Positions 32,147 through 44,397 of a DNA stretch of 64,000 bases are shown piece by piece. A program made the position numbers and the translations under genes. This DNA comes from Cunninghamia lanceolata. Its lineage: Eukaryota > Streptophyta > Pinopsida > Cupressales > Cupressaceae. The stretch spans positions 46,158,001 through 46,222,000 of the forward strand of contig BSBN01000809.1 of the NCBI GenBank assembly GCA_027924645.1. The letters are read 5' to 3'. The number at the start of each line of letters is the position of its first letter. Within the stretch, counting starts at the first letter, position 1. The notes under the pieces were generated by a model. It worked only from the letters and a program-made list of their open reading frames with translations, was not told where the DNA came from and searched no databases.

Positions 32147-32928
32147 ATATGTATATATTTTAAGTATAATATTATTTTATAAATTATATATTTAAATTAA
32201 ATATATTTATTTTATATATACAATACATAATATATTTACTTATTACGTATTATTATATTTTATATAATGTAAATTATTAAATATATTTTAAAAATATTGT
32301 TATATTATTTTTTGTTTATATTACCTGGTTTTTAGGACCAAGAACCTTCAAAATTGCACCCATCCCAGAGTCCAAACACAACTGTAAATACTGAAAACAT
32401 ATATCAACCACCCACCCTACCTTGTAACTAACTATTACCGGCTAAGGCCATAAAAAAGGAGACTACCACCCTGACTTCCCCCTGGATTATAACATAAACT
32501 ATCTAAACTAAAAGGGGGGAGGGGCAAATTATTCAGGCCTCAACCCACCCTACCCTTTTTCATTACAAACACTATGTACTGAATCCTTTCCAGTTGCAAG
32601 GTCCTTCGCTATTCTAATGCCATCCGAGCTGTAGCAGTATGAGAAAACTGGAATGGCCTCCATAGGTAACTCAGTATTTAGCTTTTAGCAATCTCCTCCA
32701 CGAGTTGAAGGCATACTTATAGCTTCTTCACCGCATGCCGATGGGCCATGAGATAGTCATGGTATGCATTTTCCTGCTGCACAACATCCCCAACATTATC
32801 ATGGAACAAATAAGAGCACGTAGCCACCACCATGATAGAAGTGCATGAAAGTGACTAAGCATCATCCAATGCATTCCAACTTTTTATTGGGAGTTGAAGG
32901 CATGAATAAATCAACACTATTTATATAA
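32147..32928 (+). repeat. Duplicated segment B, copy 1
   Basis: Matches 33490-34235. Starts with AT-rich ATATGTATATATTTTAAG.. and then a GC-richer part whose minus strand (about 32890-32560) is a decayed coding sequence equivalent to the better preserved one in the second copy. Confidence 0.8.
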
Positions 32929-33489
32929 TTACACACCAAACATGAAAGCCCACAAGTTTGTAATATATGTAGATCATGTATATCCTAAACAAATAATCCA
33001 TGTAGTTTAATGCTTAAATGAATGATGCATGTCCTTGCTTTGTCTTTTATCAACTTTTTCCTAATGTGAAATGCCTTGTATTTAAACAATACACAAATTA
33101 GTAAAAAAATACTTTCTAGTGAAGCTGCAACAGAAGTATAAAAGTAGTAAGAAGCCATAATGAGAAAGAAATAATTAATTAATGACTTATACAAATAGAA
33201 GAGTTTTTCCTTTCTTAGTTGGGAAGAAAAAAACCACTATTATACGTCACACATACAGTCACATCTATTATAATGTTAATCATTTTTCACTACTAGCCAC
33301 TTTGTATCATAATGGAATGCTTTCTCTCTTTTCCTCAGAGTCTAGGTGCAAGAGGGCGTCTTCAATGGTTTTGAAGGTGCCGAGCCAAACACTTCTATTT
33401 AGTGCTTCCTTTATCCTCACGTTTTCCTCAATAATGAAAAATATATGCTTTTGTAGTAATTTATCCATGGCAAAGTAATTAATTATATG
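32929..33489 (+). repeat. Duplicated segment A, copy 2
   Basis: Uninterrupted counterpart of 27238-27804. Here A runs straight into B (TAATTAATTATATG|TATATATATTAAG), which shows what the empty site of the PMD element looked like. Confidence 0.8.
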
Positions 33490-34235
33490 TATATATATTA
33501 AGTATAATATTATATTATAAATTATATATTTAAATTAAATATATTTATTTTATATATACAATACATAATATATTTACTTATTATTTATTATTATATTTTA
33601 TATAATGTAAATTATTAAATATATTTTAAAAATATTATTATATTATTTTTATTTATATTACCTGGTTGTCAGGACCAGGAACCTTCAAAATTGTGCCCAT
33701 CCCAGAGTCCAAAAACAACTATAAATACTAAAAATATATATCAACCACCCACTCCACCTTGTAACTAACTATTATCGACTGAGGCCATCAAAACTTGGAG
33801 ACTACCACCCTGACTTCACCCCCACTATAACATAAACTATCTAAACTAAAAGGGGGTAGGGCATATTATTTAGGACCTGACTCACCCTGCCTCTTTTCAT
33901 TACAAACGCTATGTATCGAATCATTTCCATCTGTAAGGTCCTCCTTTGCTATTCCAATGCCATCTGAGTTGTATTTATATGAGAAAACTGGAATGGCATC
34001 CACATGTAACTCAATCTTTATCTTTTTAGCAATCTGCTCAACCGTGAGATGAAGGCATACTTATAGCTTCTTCACCGCATGTAGATGGGCTATGAGACAA
34101 TCATGGTACACATTTGCTTGCTACACAATGTCCCCAACATTGTTGTGGAACAAATAAGAGCACGTAGCCACCGCCATGATAGAAGCACATGAAAGTGACT
34201 AAGCATCATCTAATGCATTCCAACGTCCCTGAGTA
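33490..34235 (+). repeat. Duplicated segment B, copy 2
   Basis: Direct repeat of 32147-32928. Its minus strand reads, between stops, WNALDDA*SLSCASIMAVAT and SYLFHNNVGDIV, a clear protein-like remnant. Confidence 0.8.
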
Positions 34236-34429
34236 TACTTAGCCTAGTCCAACATATAGTTTTCCATGGTTTCATGTAAACCCACCTCCAGCTTCCCATC
34301 TAAATCCTTAGACAACACCCAAATTTTCTTCATCCACTTCCTCAAGTTTGGGCTCTCAATCTCTTTGTCAATATACCCAATGAAATCCCCAGTTGCTTCT
34401 TTGTTGTACGTACTCTCTTCTTCCTTCAC
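33920..34429 (-). pseudogene. Unrecognised gene remnant
   Basis: In one minus-strand frame from 34429: ESPNLRKWMKKIWVLSKDLD, GKLEVGLHETMENYMLD, stop, AKYTQGRWNALDDA, stop, SLSCASIMAVATCSYLFHNN. Each stop is TAG where CAG would be plausible, so the frame looks like one ancestral coding exon decayed by C-to-T changes. Its 3' half is duplicated in segment B copy 1. I do not recognise the family; its repetition suggests a transposon-borne gene. Confidence 0.45.
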
Positions 34430-34747
34430 TTCCAGTCGACGCCTTCCCTTTCCCCTTCCTCTTCTCGTCCTTAATCATTACTAGTCTTATATGCCTATTT
34501 CCCGTAGACTCTACCATGGTGAATGTATGCAGGAAGAGAAAGCCCTAAATTTTACCTCCACATCGGCAGAGAAAACACCAACATTAGAAGTTTCAATAGC
34601 ACTGCAACCTCTTATCTTGTGACACCACCGCATACTATGAATGCTCGCACGCAAGAATGCATGGATCCATCTTCATCTCACTCCTTAACTAATCATAATT
34701 GTCTTTAGATAATTCCTCCAAACCAATAATCCAAAGATGGTAGATGC

Positions 34748-34870
34748 CCATGGGGAGAGAGGGAGAGAGACAGAGGCAGAGATAGAGATAGAGAGAGACA
34801 AAGTGAGAGGGAGAACAAAAGAGAGATAGAGATAAGAAATAAGAGATAGAGAGGTAGAGAGATAGGGAAA
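34748..34870 (+). repeat. GAGA-type purine microsatellite
   Basis: Imperfect (GAGATA)/(GAGAGA) units with few pyrimidines. Similar in composition to the GGGAGATAGAGAG units at 42-44 kb but without telomeric heptamers. Confidence 0.8.
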
Positions 34871-34875
34871 TTAAG

Positions 34876-36229
34876 TAATGATCTTCATTACTTAATTTAC
34901 AATATCCCTAATATTTTATCTTCCTCTACTGTGTAGATCTTAGAAACATATATCTATTGACACCTTCCATGTACGTGTCAAAAAATTATTATCACATGCC
35001 TATGATAGAAACTGATGATGAAACTCCTTATAACTGGGGACATGCAATACAAGAAGATAGTCCTAATGAGTGGCAAGTCTTTTCAAGTCTATACCTAGGC
35101 TTTCCTTTTCCACACACTTTACAACTAACACAGGAATCACAAATATTTCCACACATGAGATATATTAAGTGCATACCATTCCATGTGTAATTATATAAAT
35201 GTTATTTTAGAAAATGTCCCCTTAGGGGCTTTTCCCTCTTAAGGTTTAGCTTTCGGGTCCTATAATTGCTTTGTCATAATGTTTGCAAGAACTAGTGGTC
35301 TAGAAGCTCCTTATTTATACTTGCACTATGAATAATTTATAAGAAACTCAGGTTTCGAACAATGCATGTGACTCTCTATTTTCAAATCTAATAAGATCAA
35401 ATTGTCCTAAAATAGATCTTCTATGGGATAACATAGATACAAACCGCACCTTCTTAATTTGAAAGTCATCCTATCAAGCTAATCTAGTCTACGTAACAGT
35501 TCTTGCAAAGATTTATTCGAGGAATGTGCCTAGCTAGAACTTGGAGCTTTTAAGTCCCACCAGCATCTTTGGCATGCTAAGATGCCAAAAGCAGGCCAAA
35601 TTGCCCCTTAACTATATTTGTTTTGGGGATGATTTTGACACCCCATCAAAGGCACTTCAAAGAAAATTCAATAATTTCATGTTAATTATGCAGTTTACCG
35701 TCCCTAGTGATTTTCTTGTTGTCAAGAGAAGTTTATTCATACAAGGACCCGCCGTCGAATCCTTAGGTGACCTATCCTCTAAACAACCAAGATTCTTATC
35801 GGGTTTTTGATGGGCTATGTGATCCTAGGGATTGGAGAATGACATGACTGGATTGGAAGTGTCATTTTGTATTCAGAGAGGGGCTTCAACACTTATTTCA
35901 CCTATAAGAACTGAAGTATAGGTGTCATCTTCTGTAATTCCTTCTCAAATTAGATAAGCTTCTTGACCCTAGGAGCCTCGAGCATCAGTATCTAGGGGAG
36001 TACAAGGTTGTGGCTTGGTCTTTTCTTCAATAATCCATCCTGGGTTTGTGTGTGTGTCCATTTTCTTTGGGCACGTGTCTTGAGAGTGACTACGACTACA
36101 GTAGTATAAATAGAAGCACCTCTCTTCGATCTCCAATTTCTAAACCCTTTGAAATTCCTTGGTGTACAAAATCATTTTGTTTGGAATTTTATAAATGGCC
36201 ACCACTAGAATTTTAGCAAAAAGATACGA
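34876..36229. other. No gene recognised
   Basis: Short frames at 34957-35190 and 35541-35810 (+) show no domain. The minus strand of 35540-36100 may be an eroded continuation of the DUF4283 pseudogene, but no motif survives. Confidence 0.35.
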
Positions 36230-36759
36230 ATCACTATCAAGAATAGGTCTACGTCAATAGATAACACTGTGCCCAGTGACCACCCAATTTTTAGCAGACA
36301 ATCCTTCATCCAATATTCCGATGGCAAATTGTATAATTGGATCCATTTAGGTTCCTCATATGGGTCACACTTTACCAGATCAATTTATTTGGCACCCATT
36401 TCCTCATGTACAGTGGCACTCCATTTCTTGTCCAATTCTTTCCTCTTAGAATCATGTCCCTATCGGAAATTGTTACAAAGGCAGCGAGAAAAAAATCCTT
36501 TGGGAAGGAATTTGAAGATGCACTGGACTTTCCATATCTCTTCTGTCCACTCCTTAACCTATCTTCTACTGAGCTTCAGCACAATTAAATGACATATTAA
36601 AGTAGTCTCCACTAAGACTTTGGCTTCTTTTTTACTCTCCTCTGTGACAACAATTGGGAGGTAGGGTTTCGATAGAGTGGTTCCTTCACTCGCCATCGCC
36701 AAAAATGTTTGAATTCTATTATTCGCCATCCCTGTGAAGCTCCTCTTTTTGTTCTTCAC
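36230..36759 (-). pseudogene. DUF4283-domain protein remnant (LINE ORF1-like)
   Basis: The minus strand from 36759 reads LICHLIVLKLSRR, stop (TAG), VKEWTEEIWKVQCIFKFLPK, GFFLAAFVTISDRDMILR and LYMRKWVPN. After a frame change near 36375 it continues WIQLYNLPSEYWMKDCLLKI and GWSLGTVLSID. This is the order of conserved blocks in plant DUF4283 proteins, which occur in L1-type retrotransposon ORF1s and related zinc-knuckle proteins. At least one nonsense codon and one frameshift make it non-functional. No reverse transcriptase is seen next to it. Confidence 0.6.
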
Positions 36760-36814
36760 TCAAATTTACTGTTGAATCACCTTTTCACTCCCTACTCTGC
36801 TACTTCATATTCGC

Positions 36815-37070
36815 TAATATTAATATATAATATTAATATACATAATAATATAATATATAATAATATATTAATACTATAATTTATTAAAATATATTATATT
36901 AATACTACTATATTTATGGACAATAATATATATATATATATAATTTAATTTATAACATTATTATAATTTATGTATAATATATTACAGTTATATATATTAA
37001 TATCGATATATAATATTAATATACATAATAATGTAATATATAATAATATATTAATACTATAATTTTAAAG
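36815..37070. repeat. AT-rich repeat (TAATATA)
   Basis: A TATTAATATATAATATTAATATACATAATAATA block occurs twice (about 36820-36880 and 37000-37055), with TATATATA between. Possibly an AT-rich target region for element insertion; no gene. Confidence 0.6.
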
Positions 37071-37251
37071 TTCATTACTAGGCCCCCATTGGGTATTAAA
37101 TTTATATATTCATGGAAAATGAATAAGATTACCAACTCCTCCATCTCACAAAATAATTACTATGCTTTTGCCACCCTCATAATTATTATGATATCTGCCA
37201 CTGCCAACTTGACCCATTATCGGTGTACCTGACTTGAAATTGAGATAAGGT

Positions 37252-38694
37252 TGTTGAAATACACAGGACAACTGAGAGGGGGGGTGAATCAGTTGTCACA
37301 AAAACTTAACTTCATAAACCATCAACAACTTAATTATTGATAATTTGATTTTAACCATAAAACATGAAACCATAGACTAAATCATAATCACACATTCAAC
37401 ACAATAGACACTAGATTTTTACATGGAAAACGCTAAAAGGGAAAAATCACGGTGGGTGTTAGCCTAAAAAAATAAATAAGTTATAACAATACCAAAAAAT
37501 AGAGGCTCATTGCCTACAGGCTCACTGCTCAAATTGCTCACTGCAAAAAACTGCTCACTGCCAAATATGGTGAACTAATTAAATAGCATCTACTCCATGC
37601 TTGGGTTCAATTCCTTTGAAGCACAATAAAACTTCTCTGCTCTGCTCTTTCACACCTTTGCACTTATCTCCATATTCCCCTACTCACTACTTTTTTTGTA
37701 ATTACATTATAAGTTTTTATACGAGTCATCAATCTTGGAATGAACATCAAGGTCGGCAATACATTCATCAACTGTTGGAACAATCTCCAAGGTCGGTATT
37801 CAAAAACATACAAAAAAATATAGGTCTAGTCATAATACAAAATTTAGCTAAGGGAAGGATGTAAAGATGTATGATGATCATGTCATGCCTTAGCTGGGAC
37901 TCAAACGTAATTCTTCATGCCACAACATGCTTCCACAATCTTCAAGGCATCTCTGCAATAAGTGAAATCAACCATCTCGGCCAAGACTGGTGAGAACACT
38001 AGGTCTTCTAAGAACATTCTTCATTCACAATCCAATTTTCACTTTGTGAACCAAGCAAAAGATAGGAACACGATCAGGAGACATCCACAAGCACATTATA
38101 ATCATCAAAAACATCCGCACAATACCCAAACACTTTGCCCATCAGATTCTTCAAACCGGAGAACAAGAACAACACTGTCAACCACTGTCATAAGGAACCA
38201 ATTTACTTACAAGCGCATAATATCATCCTAGACTTAACTCTATAACTGCATATCATAACTCGTCATTGTGGAGGAATGCGGAGCAAAATACTGTCACCCT
38301 GTCACCACCAAATATATAGAAAAGCAGTTTTCACACTAGTGAACATAGCTCACTCAAATCTTCATACCGAAGGCTCAAACTTGGAATATAACCTCTTTAG
38401 ACAAACTTCTAAATAACTTCCAATCTGCAGGAAAAGATATTCAATCTACATGAAATGCAAAGCAATCTTTGACTATTCTTCAATATGCATTACACTGTTT
38501 CCATTACAACTCACTATTTCTATTGGAGGAGCTAATTTTCTCAATATCCTCAACATCAAGATCACTTACATAAGTAAATACAAATCATCTCAATTATTAC
38601 AGGAAAGCAACAATATAGGAACACAGTTGACACCAATGACAACACAGATATGTTGACATCAATGACAACACCGATTAGGCACATACTTGCAACA
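37252..38694 (-). repeat. Reversed Copia-type LTR
   Basis: In minus orientation it begins TGTTGCAAGTATGTGCC and ends near ..CAGTTGTCCTGTGTATTTCAACA. It is related to the plus-strand LTR at 38823-40079 (shared start, the GATGGTC/TCATTGATGTCAACATA motifs and the CAGTTGTC end) but longer (1,443 bp) and clearly diverged. It is the 3' LTR of an older element lying in the opposite direction. Confidence 0.75.
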
Positions 38695-38822
38695 ATCTCT
38701 CCCTTTGTCATTGATGGCAACATATGATGTGAAAAATTGAAAAGACCATCAAGACAAGATTCTTCTCCCCCTTTCTCTTTACACATCTACATTCTTTCTT
38801 CCCTAATTTTTTCACATGAATT
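38695..38822 (-). mobile_element. 3' end of the reversed Copia element's interior
   Basis: The minus strand contains TTTTTCACATCATATGTTGCC and ATCAATGACAAAGGGAGAGA, the same pre-LTR and polypurine sequence found before the 3' LTR at 63440-63518. It is cut off at 38822 by the plus-strand Copia element, which therefore inserted into the older copy. The rest of that copy should lie beyond the right edge of the window. Confidence 0.7.
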
Positions 38823-40079
38823 TGTTGCAAGTGTGGGACTAATCAGTGTTGTCATTGATGTCAACATACTCCTGTTGCATTAATGATAAGGATCAGAGGA
38901 TGCGGTTCAAAGGGTTTGTATATATGTGTCTTAAGATGATCCAGTAAAGATTTTAGAGGTCCACATGATGATATGAAGAAGTTGTGGCCGCTTAAGTAAA
39001 ACTGATTCCGGCAGGTGTTCAGAGGTGGCAGGGTGATACAGACAGGTCCGGTGAGATCCAAAAATGCATTATCCTATTCTGTGGATTTAGTGGAGTGTTT
39101 AGGAAGTCGTTGTGAAGTGTCAACTCGATTGGTTAGTGGTCTGGAGGTCTGCAAGCATCTATTCCTTTGTGACAGTGATGACAGACTATGTTCTTGAGGT
39201 TCTGGATGTAGGAGAGAAGGATTTTAGTAAGCAGATGTAGTGTGGATATTCTTGGTGATTCAGGCAAGCTTGTGGAGGTCTTTGGATCGTGTCCAATTTG
39301 TGTTGGTGGTCCGCATTGGAGTTTGAGCTCGCAATTGAAGAGTCACTTTCGGATGATGGTGTTCTTCCTAAGTTTGGCCGACTGGATGAGTTACTCATCC
39401 TGCGGATGATCTTGAAGATGTTATGTGAAGATTGGCATGTTCCTAGAAGAAGATTGAAGTCTTAGATTTGTGTGGCTGAGAGTGTGTTGATCCACGTGAA
39501 GTCTTTTGTAATTAGTCATGGTGTAGTTATGTATTTTCTCTGTAATGTTTGCCAACTTAGATGATCATTCCTAAGTCAATGTCTTGTATAAATAAGGAAT
39601 TGCAAAGTCATTCCAAAGTTAGTCTTGTAGAGATGAGAGTGTGGTAGAGAGTAGAGGAGTGAAAAGCAGAGCAGAAGTATTGGGCTTAAATGGAACTGAT
39701 TCAAGCATGGTGAAGATGCTATTCTCCAGTTCAAGTATGTGATACTTATTATTCTGTAGATAGTGTCTCTTGTAGGCAGTGTGCTTGGGCAGTGAGCCCT
39801 AATTGGCATGTGCCATTTTTGTTCTTTCTATTCTTCTAACAAAGAATACAATCTTGGGTTAATCACCCCGTGGTTTTTCCCTTAACTGGGTTTTCTACAT
39901 CAAAATCTTGGTGTCTTATGTGTTGATGTGTTGTTGCTCTTGATTTAATGCATTATGTTTCAATGATTGATTTATTATTATGCTGTTAAATTACAAAGTG
40001 GATTTAAGTGTTTAATTGAAAGAAAATTTTTGGACAACTGATTCACCCCTCCTCTCAGTTGTCTGTCCTGAATCTAGCA
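38823..40079 (+). repeat. 5' LTR of the Copia element
   Basis: 1,257 bp starting TGTTGCAAGTGTGGG and ending AATCTAGCA. Its first 480 bp match 63520-64000. Confidence 0.9.
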
Positions 40080-40081
40080 AT

Positions 40082-40093
40082 TGGTATTAGAGC
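40082..40093 (+). promoter_or_regulatory. Primer-binding site (tRNA-iMet)
   Basis: TGGTATTAGAGC, one base different from the canonical TGGTATCAGAGC seen in the other LTR element (25081). It lies two bases after the LTR end. Confidence 0.85.
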
Positions 40094-40137
40094 TAAGTTC
40101 CTCTAAAAAAAAGCTTAACCGCTTGAGGAGATCCAGG

Positions 40138-40960
40138 ATGTCATCCTACAAGAAGGATAGTCCGAAGTTTGATGGAACCAATTTTAATCTTTGGAAAAGT
40201 TGCATGCAATGTCACTTGCAATGTATGGGAATGTAGTACTGGACCATGGCTACAACGAAGTATACTCCTCCACAGAATGGCCCAAAAACTGCAACTAAAA
40301 TCACAGATGCTGAAAACAATCTGTGAACTAAAGAAGCCCTTCTAAGTGCCTTGTCTGATTCAAAGCTTTCAAATGTTGTTGACCTACAAACTACCTTTGA
40401 GATTTGGGAAAACTGGAACTTCTGCATGAAGGAGACAAGTATGTTAAATGTGCAAGGCTACAGAGTCTAAAAGGGAAATTTGAAAATTTGAAGATGAGAG
40501 AAGATGAAAATATCACTACTTTTATGCCAAGAGTAAATGAGCTTGTTTGTGGCATTAGATGTGCTGGTGGAGTCTTGGATGAAGATGAGATTGTTGGCAA
40601 AGTTCTCAGATCCCTTCCTACTTCTTATAAAATCAAGGTTGCTGCCATTGAAGAATTCAAAGCTCATTCAGCTGTCACAAGAGATCAATTGGTTAGTAAA
40701 TTGGCTGCATTTGAATTGACCAAGTTTGGAGATACCCCCTCTAAGACTGAATCTACATTCAAAGCCAATGCCTCTGTGAAAGGTAAACAAAGGTTTGATC
40801 CAGGAGAGAACTCTTCAAGGAAATTATCATGGTATGAGAAAGCAAGAAAAGACCTGGAAAAAGAAGAAGCTAGAACTGCTCAACTTGAAGCCCTTATTGC
40901 AAAAAGACTGCCAAGAGGATCCAATAAGTATGAAGGGAAATTACCTTTTAAGTGTTTTAA
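40138..40960 (+). pseudogene. Copia gag (5' part)
   Basis: From the ATG at 40138: MSSYKKDSPKFDGTNFNLWK, then two in-frame stops, a frame change near 40410, and an open stretch with LQSLKGKFENLKMREDENIT, RVNELVCGIRCAGG and EIVGKVLRSLPTSYK (UBN2/gag family), a basic linker and LPFKCF. The last residues are the first half of the CCHC zinc knuckle. The coding sequence stops dead at the TTAA of the transposon insertion. The capsid-like protein would package element RNA; this copy cannot make it. Confidence 0.85.
40957..40960. other. Target-site duplication TTAA, left
   Basis: TTAA here and at 59855-59858 bracket the TIR transposon. Removing the element plus one TTAA places the gag codons for KCF and NCNK in phase, which confirms the insertion point to the base. 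Confidence 0.85.
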
Positions 40961-40990
40961 GGGTATGTGCAGGATCATCGAAGGCCAAAC
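40961..40990 (+). repeat. Left TIR
   Basis: GGGTATGTGCAGGATCAT then CGAAGGCCAAAC. 26 of 30 positions match the reverse complement of the right end. Confidence 0.9.
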
Positions 40991-41056
40991 AGTGAAAATG
41001 GGAAAAAAATCACGTTTTTACTTAGCCAAATTTGCGACTTGGCAAAGTTTAACTTT

Positions 41057-41109
41057 GAAACGGATATCTGTTTTGGTTTGGATACCAAACCAAAACGGAT
41101 ATCCGTTTT
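41057..41109. promoter_or_regulatory. GGATATCC palindrome cluster, left end
   Basis: GAAACGGATATCTGTTTT at 41057-41074 and the perfect 18-bp palindrome AAAACGGATATCCGTTTT at 41092-41109. Subterminal position, about 100-150 bp from the TIR, suits a transposase-binding repeat; function is inferred. Confidence 0.6.
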
Positions 41110-41245
41110 CTTTTTCTCTATTGTTTTCATTGTTTTTTATTTTATTATTTTAGCATTTTTAGCATTTTAGTATTTAGGCATTTTAGCTATAAAATACAAT
41201 CCAAATTTTAGAAAGACTGTACCATATGAAAGGAGAGATTTTGGA
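41092..41245 (+). repeat. Inverted-repeat arm facing 44398-44554
   Basis: From AAAACGGATATCC through TTTTAGCATTTTTAGCATTT to GAAAGGAGAGATTTTGG. It occurs in reverse complement at 44398-44554 with very few differences. The pair encloses the telomere-like array, and each arm starts at the GGATATCC palindrome. Confidence 0.85.
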
Positions 41246-42105
41246 AAATACACCTCTTAAATCTTGGATCTCCCATCAATATATGAACATCCTTAAAGAC
41301 CGTTTCTAGTGAAGGAGGAGGGCAAATTAATATTGGTAGCTTCTTTACACATTGATCCATAAGGATTTGTTAAACACTAAGAATCATCACTAATGAATTA
41401 CTCAAATAATCAATAATAAAATATTCAATTTTGTTCATCAGGTGAAATAATCACTTTTCTAGACTATGTTCCAATATTTTGGGGATAGGAATGGTGGGGC
41501 AGCAAGGGTTGTGTTTTGGGGCGTTTTGGATTTCATTCCCTAAATTGCTTTACGCAATCCTTCATATGATTTGATTCATGATACATGGTTTGAGAAGGAT
41601 ACACATGATATACCCTTACCCTCTAGTGATAAAATTATGAATGATACTTTATGTGGTGAAGCTACACCTTCGTTAATCCTTCATGACATTGTTATTCCTT
41701 GTGATGATGATGTCCTTCATGTGATATGTTAGGACATAATGCAAAGTTAACATGGCATGAACTCTCTTGGAAGGGTAAGCATGGACTATAAGAACATTGA
41801 ACTAGTTGGATCTGTTAAGCTCGCCATTTATGAAAGAACCTTTTAAAAGGTTAACCTTAATTAGGTAAGGTTATGTTTCAGTGTGGTTGTTTGTGCAACA
41901 ATGTGTAAATTAATGTTACTAAAGGATAAATCTAACTATAATATACTAACATTTTAATAACGATGAGAGCTAGGACTAACAATTAGACTAAAAACTTGAC
42001 AAACAATACAATTTGGACACATGTAGGACTTGGAAAATGGAAAAGAATATAATTAAATGTGGAAAACAATGAAAAAGTGGTATTAGTTGCACCTATACAG
42101 AGAAG
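41246..42105. other. No gene recognised
   Basis: Ordinary AT-rich sequence between the inverted arm and the telomere-like array. There are no frames of note. Confidence 0.4.
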
Positions 42106-44095
42106 TGGTTTAGAGGTTGGTTAGGGGAATTATTTAGGGTTTAAAGGTTTAGGTTTGCTCGGGTTTAGGGGTTTAGGGTTTACAGTTTAAAGAGAGATAG
42201 AGAGAGGGGACTGATAGAGTTTGGGAGAGATAGAGGAGACAAAGGGGAGAGATAGGAGATAGAGAGTGAGAGACATGTCCAAAGACATAGAGAGAGAGAG
42301 AGATTGAGAGGTAGAGGGATGATAAAGATAGGGAGATAGAGGTTTAGGGTTGCTTGGGTTTAGGGGCATTATTTAGGGTTTAGGGTTTATGGTTTTGGGG
42401 TTAGGGGTTAAGGTTTAGAGGTTTAGGGTTTAGGGTTTAGAGAGAGATAAAGAACCAATAGGGAGATATATAGGAGTCTGAGGGGAGAGATAGGGATATA
42501 AAGAGTGAGGGACATGGCAAGAGACATAGGGAGAGAGATTGAGAGGTAGAGGGACAAAGGTGATAGGGAGATAGGGGAGAGATAGGGAGATAGTGGTTTA
42601 TGGTTACTTGGGTTTAGGGTTTAGGGGTTTGGGGTTTAGGGTTTCTTAGGTTTAGGGGTTAGGGGTTAGGGTTTAGGGGCATTATAATTTAGGGTTTAGG
42701 ATTTATTGTTTAGGGGTTAGGGGTTAGGTTTAGAGGTTTAGGGTTTTGGATTTAGGGTTTATAGAGAGAGAGGAATGATAGGGAGATATAGAGGAGTCTG
42801 AGGGGAGAGATAGGGAGATAGAGAGTGAGGGACATGGCTAGAGACATAGGGAGAGAGATTGAGAGGTAGAGGGACAAAGGTGGTAGGGAGATAGGGGAGA
42901 GATAGGGAGATAGTGGTTTAGGGTTACTTGGGTTTAGGGTTTAGGGGTTTGGGGTTTAAGGTTTAGGGGTTTAGGGTTTCTCAGGTTTAGGGGTCAGGGG
43001 TTAGGGTTTAGGGGCATTATTTAGGGTTTAGGATTTAAATTGTTTAGGGGTTAGGGGTTAGGTTTAGAGGTTTAGGGTTTTGGATTTAGGTTTTATAGAG
43101 AGAGAGGAATTATAGGGAGATAGAGAGAGGAGACAGAGGAGAGAGATAAGGAGATAGAGAGTGAGGCACATGGCTAGGGACATAGGGAGAGAGATCAAGA
43201 GAGGTAGAGGGATGGTATAGATAGGGAGATAGGGGAGAGATTGGGAGATATAGGTTTAGAGTTGATTGGATTTAGGGTGTACCTGGGTTTAGGGTTTCTC
43301 AGTTTTGGAGATAGCTAGATAGAAAGAGAGAGGAGACAGATAGGGAGAGATAGAGGTGACAAAGGGGAGAGATAGGGAGATAGAGAGTAAGCGATATCTC
43401 TAGAGAAATAGGGAGAAGGATTGAGGGGTAGAAGGACGATAGAGATAGGGAGATAAGGGAGAGATAGGAGATAGGGTTTAGGGTTGCTCACGTTTAGGGT
43501 TTAGGGGTTAAGGTTTAGAGGTTTAGGGTTTAGTGTTTAGAGAGAGAGGACCAATAGGGAGATATAGAGTGAGGGACATTGCTAAAGCATAGGGAGAGAG
43601 ATTGAGAGGTAGAGGAATGATAGTGATGGGGAGATAGTGGGATAGGGAGATAGAGAGATAGAGGTTTAGGGTTTCTTGGGTTTAGTGTTTAGGATTTAGG
43701 GGTTTATGGTTTCTCAAGTTTAGGGTTTAGGGGTTAGGAAATAGGGGTTAGGGGTTAGGGGTTAGGTTTAATCATGCATCCCAGTCATTCCCCTATCATT
43801 CCTATATATCCTATCTCTCCCCTCTATCTTTCCCTCTCCCTTATCGACGAAGCAAATGGAAACAAGAAAACTAGGACTCCCTTTCTCAGGTTTAGGGTTT
43901 AGGGCTTGGGAATTATTTAGGGTTTATGGTTTAGGGGTTAGGGTTTAGGATTTGGAAGAATTATTTAGGGTTACTTGGGTTTAGGGTTTAGGGGCATTAT
44001 TTAGGGTTTACGGTTGCATGTCAAAAGTAGTCTCTCTCTCTATAAATCTGTAAACCCTAAATAATGGCCCTAATCCCTAACCCCTAACCCGCATC
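42106..44095 (+). repeat. Interstitial telomere-like (TTTAGGG) and GGGAGATAGAGAG array
   Basis: Degenerate TTTAGGG / TTAGGGG heptamers, the plant-type telomere unit, alternate with purine-rich GAGATAGGGAGATAGAGAG blocks. Together they form a higher-order unit of about 330 bp (compare AGGAGTCTGAGGGGAGAGAT at about 42473 and 42801). The strand flips near 43790-43850 and 44045-44095, where CCCTAAA and pyrimidine-rich runs appear. Units are too degenerate and mixed for a functional telomere. Confidence 0.9.
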
Positions 44096-44397
44096 TACCT
44101 CTCTCTTGTATCTACCTCTCTATAGATATCTCCCTCTCTCTATCTTGCTTTCTCTATCGACATCAATCCTATGATGTTGAGGATGTGCTAAGTTGATTTG
44201 TCACCTTTAGAAATATAAATGACATCAATCCAATGATTTGTTAGAATTACAGGTCAAAACTACTTGCTTTTACAATTTTTTTATGACAATTATCTATTCA
44301 AAAGTGCCTTTAAAATACTATGAGATACCTTAGTATAAGTAAATCATATAAAAATCAAATATATATATCATCATAATCCTATATAAATTTTGATAGT

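Noticed and set aside
42106..44095. A true chromosome end or telomere
   Set aside because: Heptamers are degenerate, mixed with GAGATA units, change strand, and lie inside a transposon with genes on both sides.
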